Notes under the pieces: model-generated
Told to the model about the DNA's origin: nothing
Seen by the model: only the letters and a program-made list of their open reading frames with translations
The model's database searches: none
Program-made: the position numbers and the translations under genes
Origin: an uncultured Acidimicrobium sp.
Lineage (GTDB): Bacteria; Actinomycetota; Acidimicrobiia; Acidimicrobiales; Ilumatobacteraceae
Assembly: GCA_903853285.1 (NCBI GenBank)
Contig: CAINTF010000265.1
Location: 1-5,618, forward strand
Direction: 5' to 3'
DNA length: 5,618 nt
In this document: positions 5,450 to 5,618 of the stretch, piece by piece
How positions within the stretch are numbered: the stretch's first letter is position 1
Layout: each line of letters opens with the position of its first letter

Positions 5450-5618
5450 ATGGGTAATCACAGCTATTGGAGGATGCGGTCAAACCGATGATTCTCCCGC
5501 ATGGACATTTTCTGTTGCCGGTGTTCCAAATCTGGTATTATCAAGTGCTATGTCATTTGGTCAGAGTAATTTAATAACTGGGACGCCTTATCAATTCAGC
5601 ACCTCTGTATCTAATACA
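5397..5618 (+). CDS. Internal fragment of a fibronectin type III / CARDB-like extracellular repeat protein, partial at both ends
   Basis: The frame starting at 5397 is open to the window edge (74 codons), and from about 5406 it reads like a secreted beta-sandwich repeat protein. TPTLIYTAAHTYRWVITAIGGCG followed by SPAWTFSVAG resembles the end of a fibronectin type III-like domain (the Y-x-W-x-V strand and the closing W-x-F-x-V strand). VPNLVLSSAMSFGQSNLITG then resembles the opening of a CARDB or Ig-like domain. It is rich in Thr and Ser, nearly free of Lys and Arg, and has two cysteines. Composition (about 41% GC, many TTA/ATA codons) differs from everything to its left, and the frame differs from that of kgd. 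It has no start or stop here. The source is probably a large surface or secreted protein of another genome, possibly Bacteroidota-like. The domain call is by eye. Confidence 0.55.
5404..5413. other. Junction between kgd and unrelated sequence, at a perfect 10-base palindrome
   Basis: GTACATGTAC is its own reverse complement. Kgd homology ends at its left half and the repeat-protein frame becomes convincing from its right half, so the break lies within a few bases of this site (about 5400-5413). A join at a palindrome or at short shared sequence fits a chimeric read, an amplification artefact or an assembly error. Confidence 0.6.

Overview
The window looks like a piece of an actinobacterial genome or metagenome contig of medium GC (roughly 50% by eye). 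Three things point there: a CysQ of mycobacterial type, the 5' end of the actinobacterial multifunctional 2-oxoglutarate decarboxylase/dehydrogenase gene (kgd, where an E2-like domain is fused in front of the E1 domain), and two start codons that sit 6-7 bases behind a TANNNT -10 box with no ribosome binding site, as in leaderless actinobacterial transcripts. A freshwater or marine Acidimicrobiia-like lineage is possible, but this is only an impression.

Layout. Positions 1-3440 hold four minus-strand genes that read as one operon in the order ettA (ABC-F ribosome factor), a small two-helix membrane protein, cysQ (3'-phosphoadenosine-5'-phosphate phosphatase) and a UbiB/AarF-family kinase-like protein that runs off the left edge. 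The gaps are 20 bases, then two successive 4-base GTGA overlaps. A 111-base divergent spacer (3441-3551) carries an 8-base inverted repeat. A plus-strand gene (3552-4307) follows, encoding a six-helix membrane protein of the PuuD urate-hydroxylase membrane-domain family without a cytochrome c domain. It converges on a minus-strand lipoprotein cupredoxin (4344-4736) with a complete type 1 copper site. A strong hairpin between them overlaps the end of the cupredoxin gene. A second divergent spacer (4737-4864) holds two back-to-back leaderless promoters, one for the cupredoxin and one for kgd.

The right end is the main anomaly. From 4865 to about 5407 the sequence is a clean kgd N-terminus. At about 5400-5413, on a perfect 10-base palindrome, the homology stops in the middle of the E2-like domain. 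The remaining ~210 bases are more AT-rich (about 41% GC) and encode, in a different frame, a fragment of a fibronectin type III / CARDB-like extracellular repeat protein. The simplest explanation is a chimeric contig or amplification join; a real insertion or rearrangement in kgd is less likely.

I see no tRNA, rRNA, CRISPR array or recognisable transposase. No wholly new system is evident. The best biological leads are the PuuD-like protein without a cytochrome domain next to a copper lipoprotein, the conserved-looking small membrane protein inside the ettA-cysQ operon, and the paired leaderless promoters.
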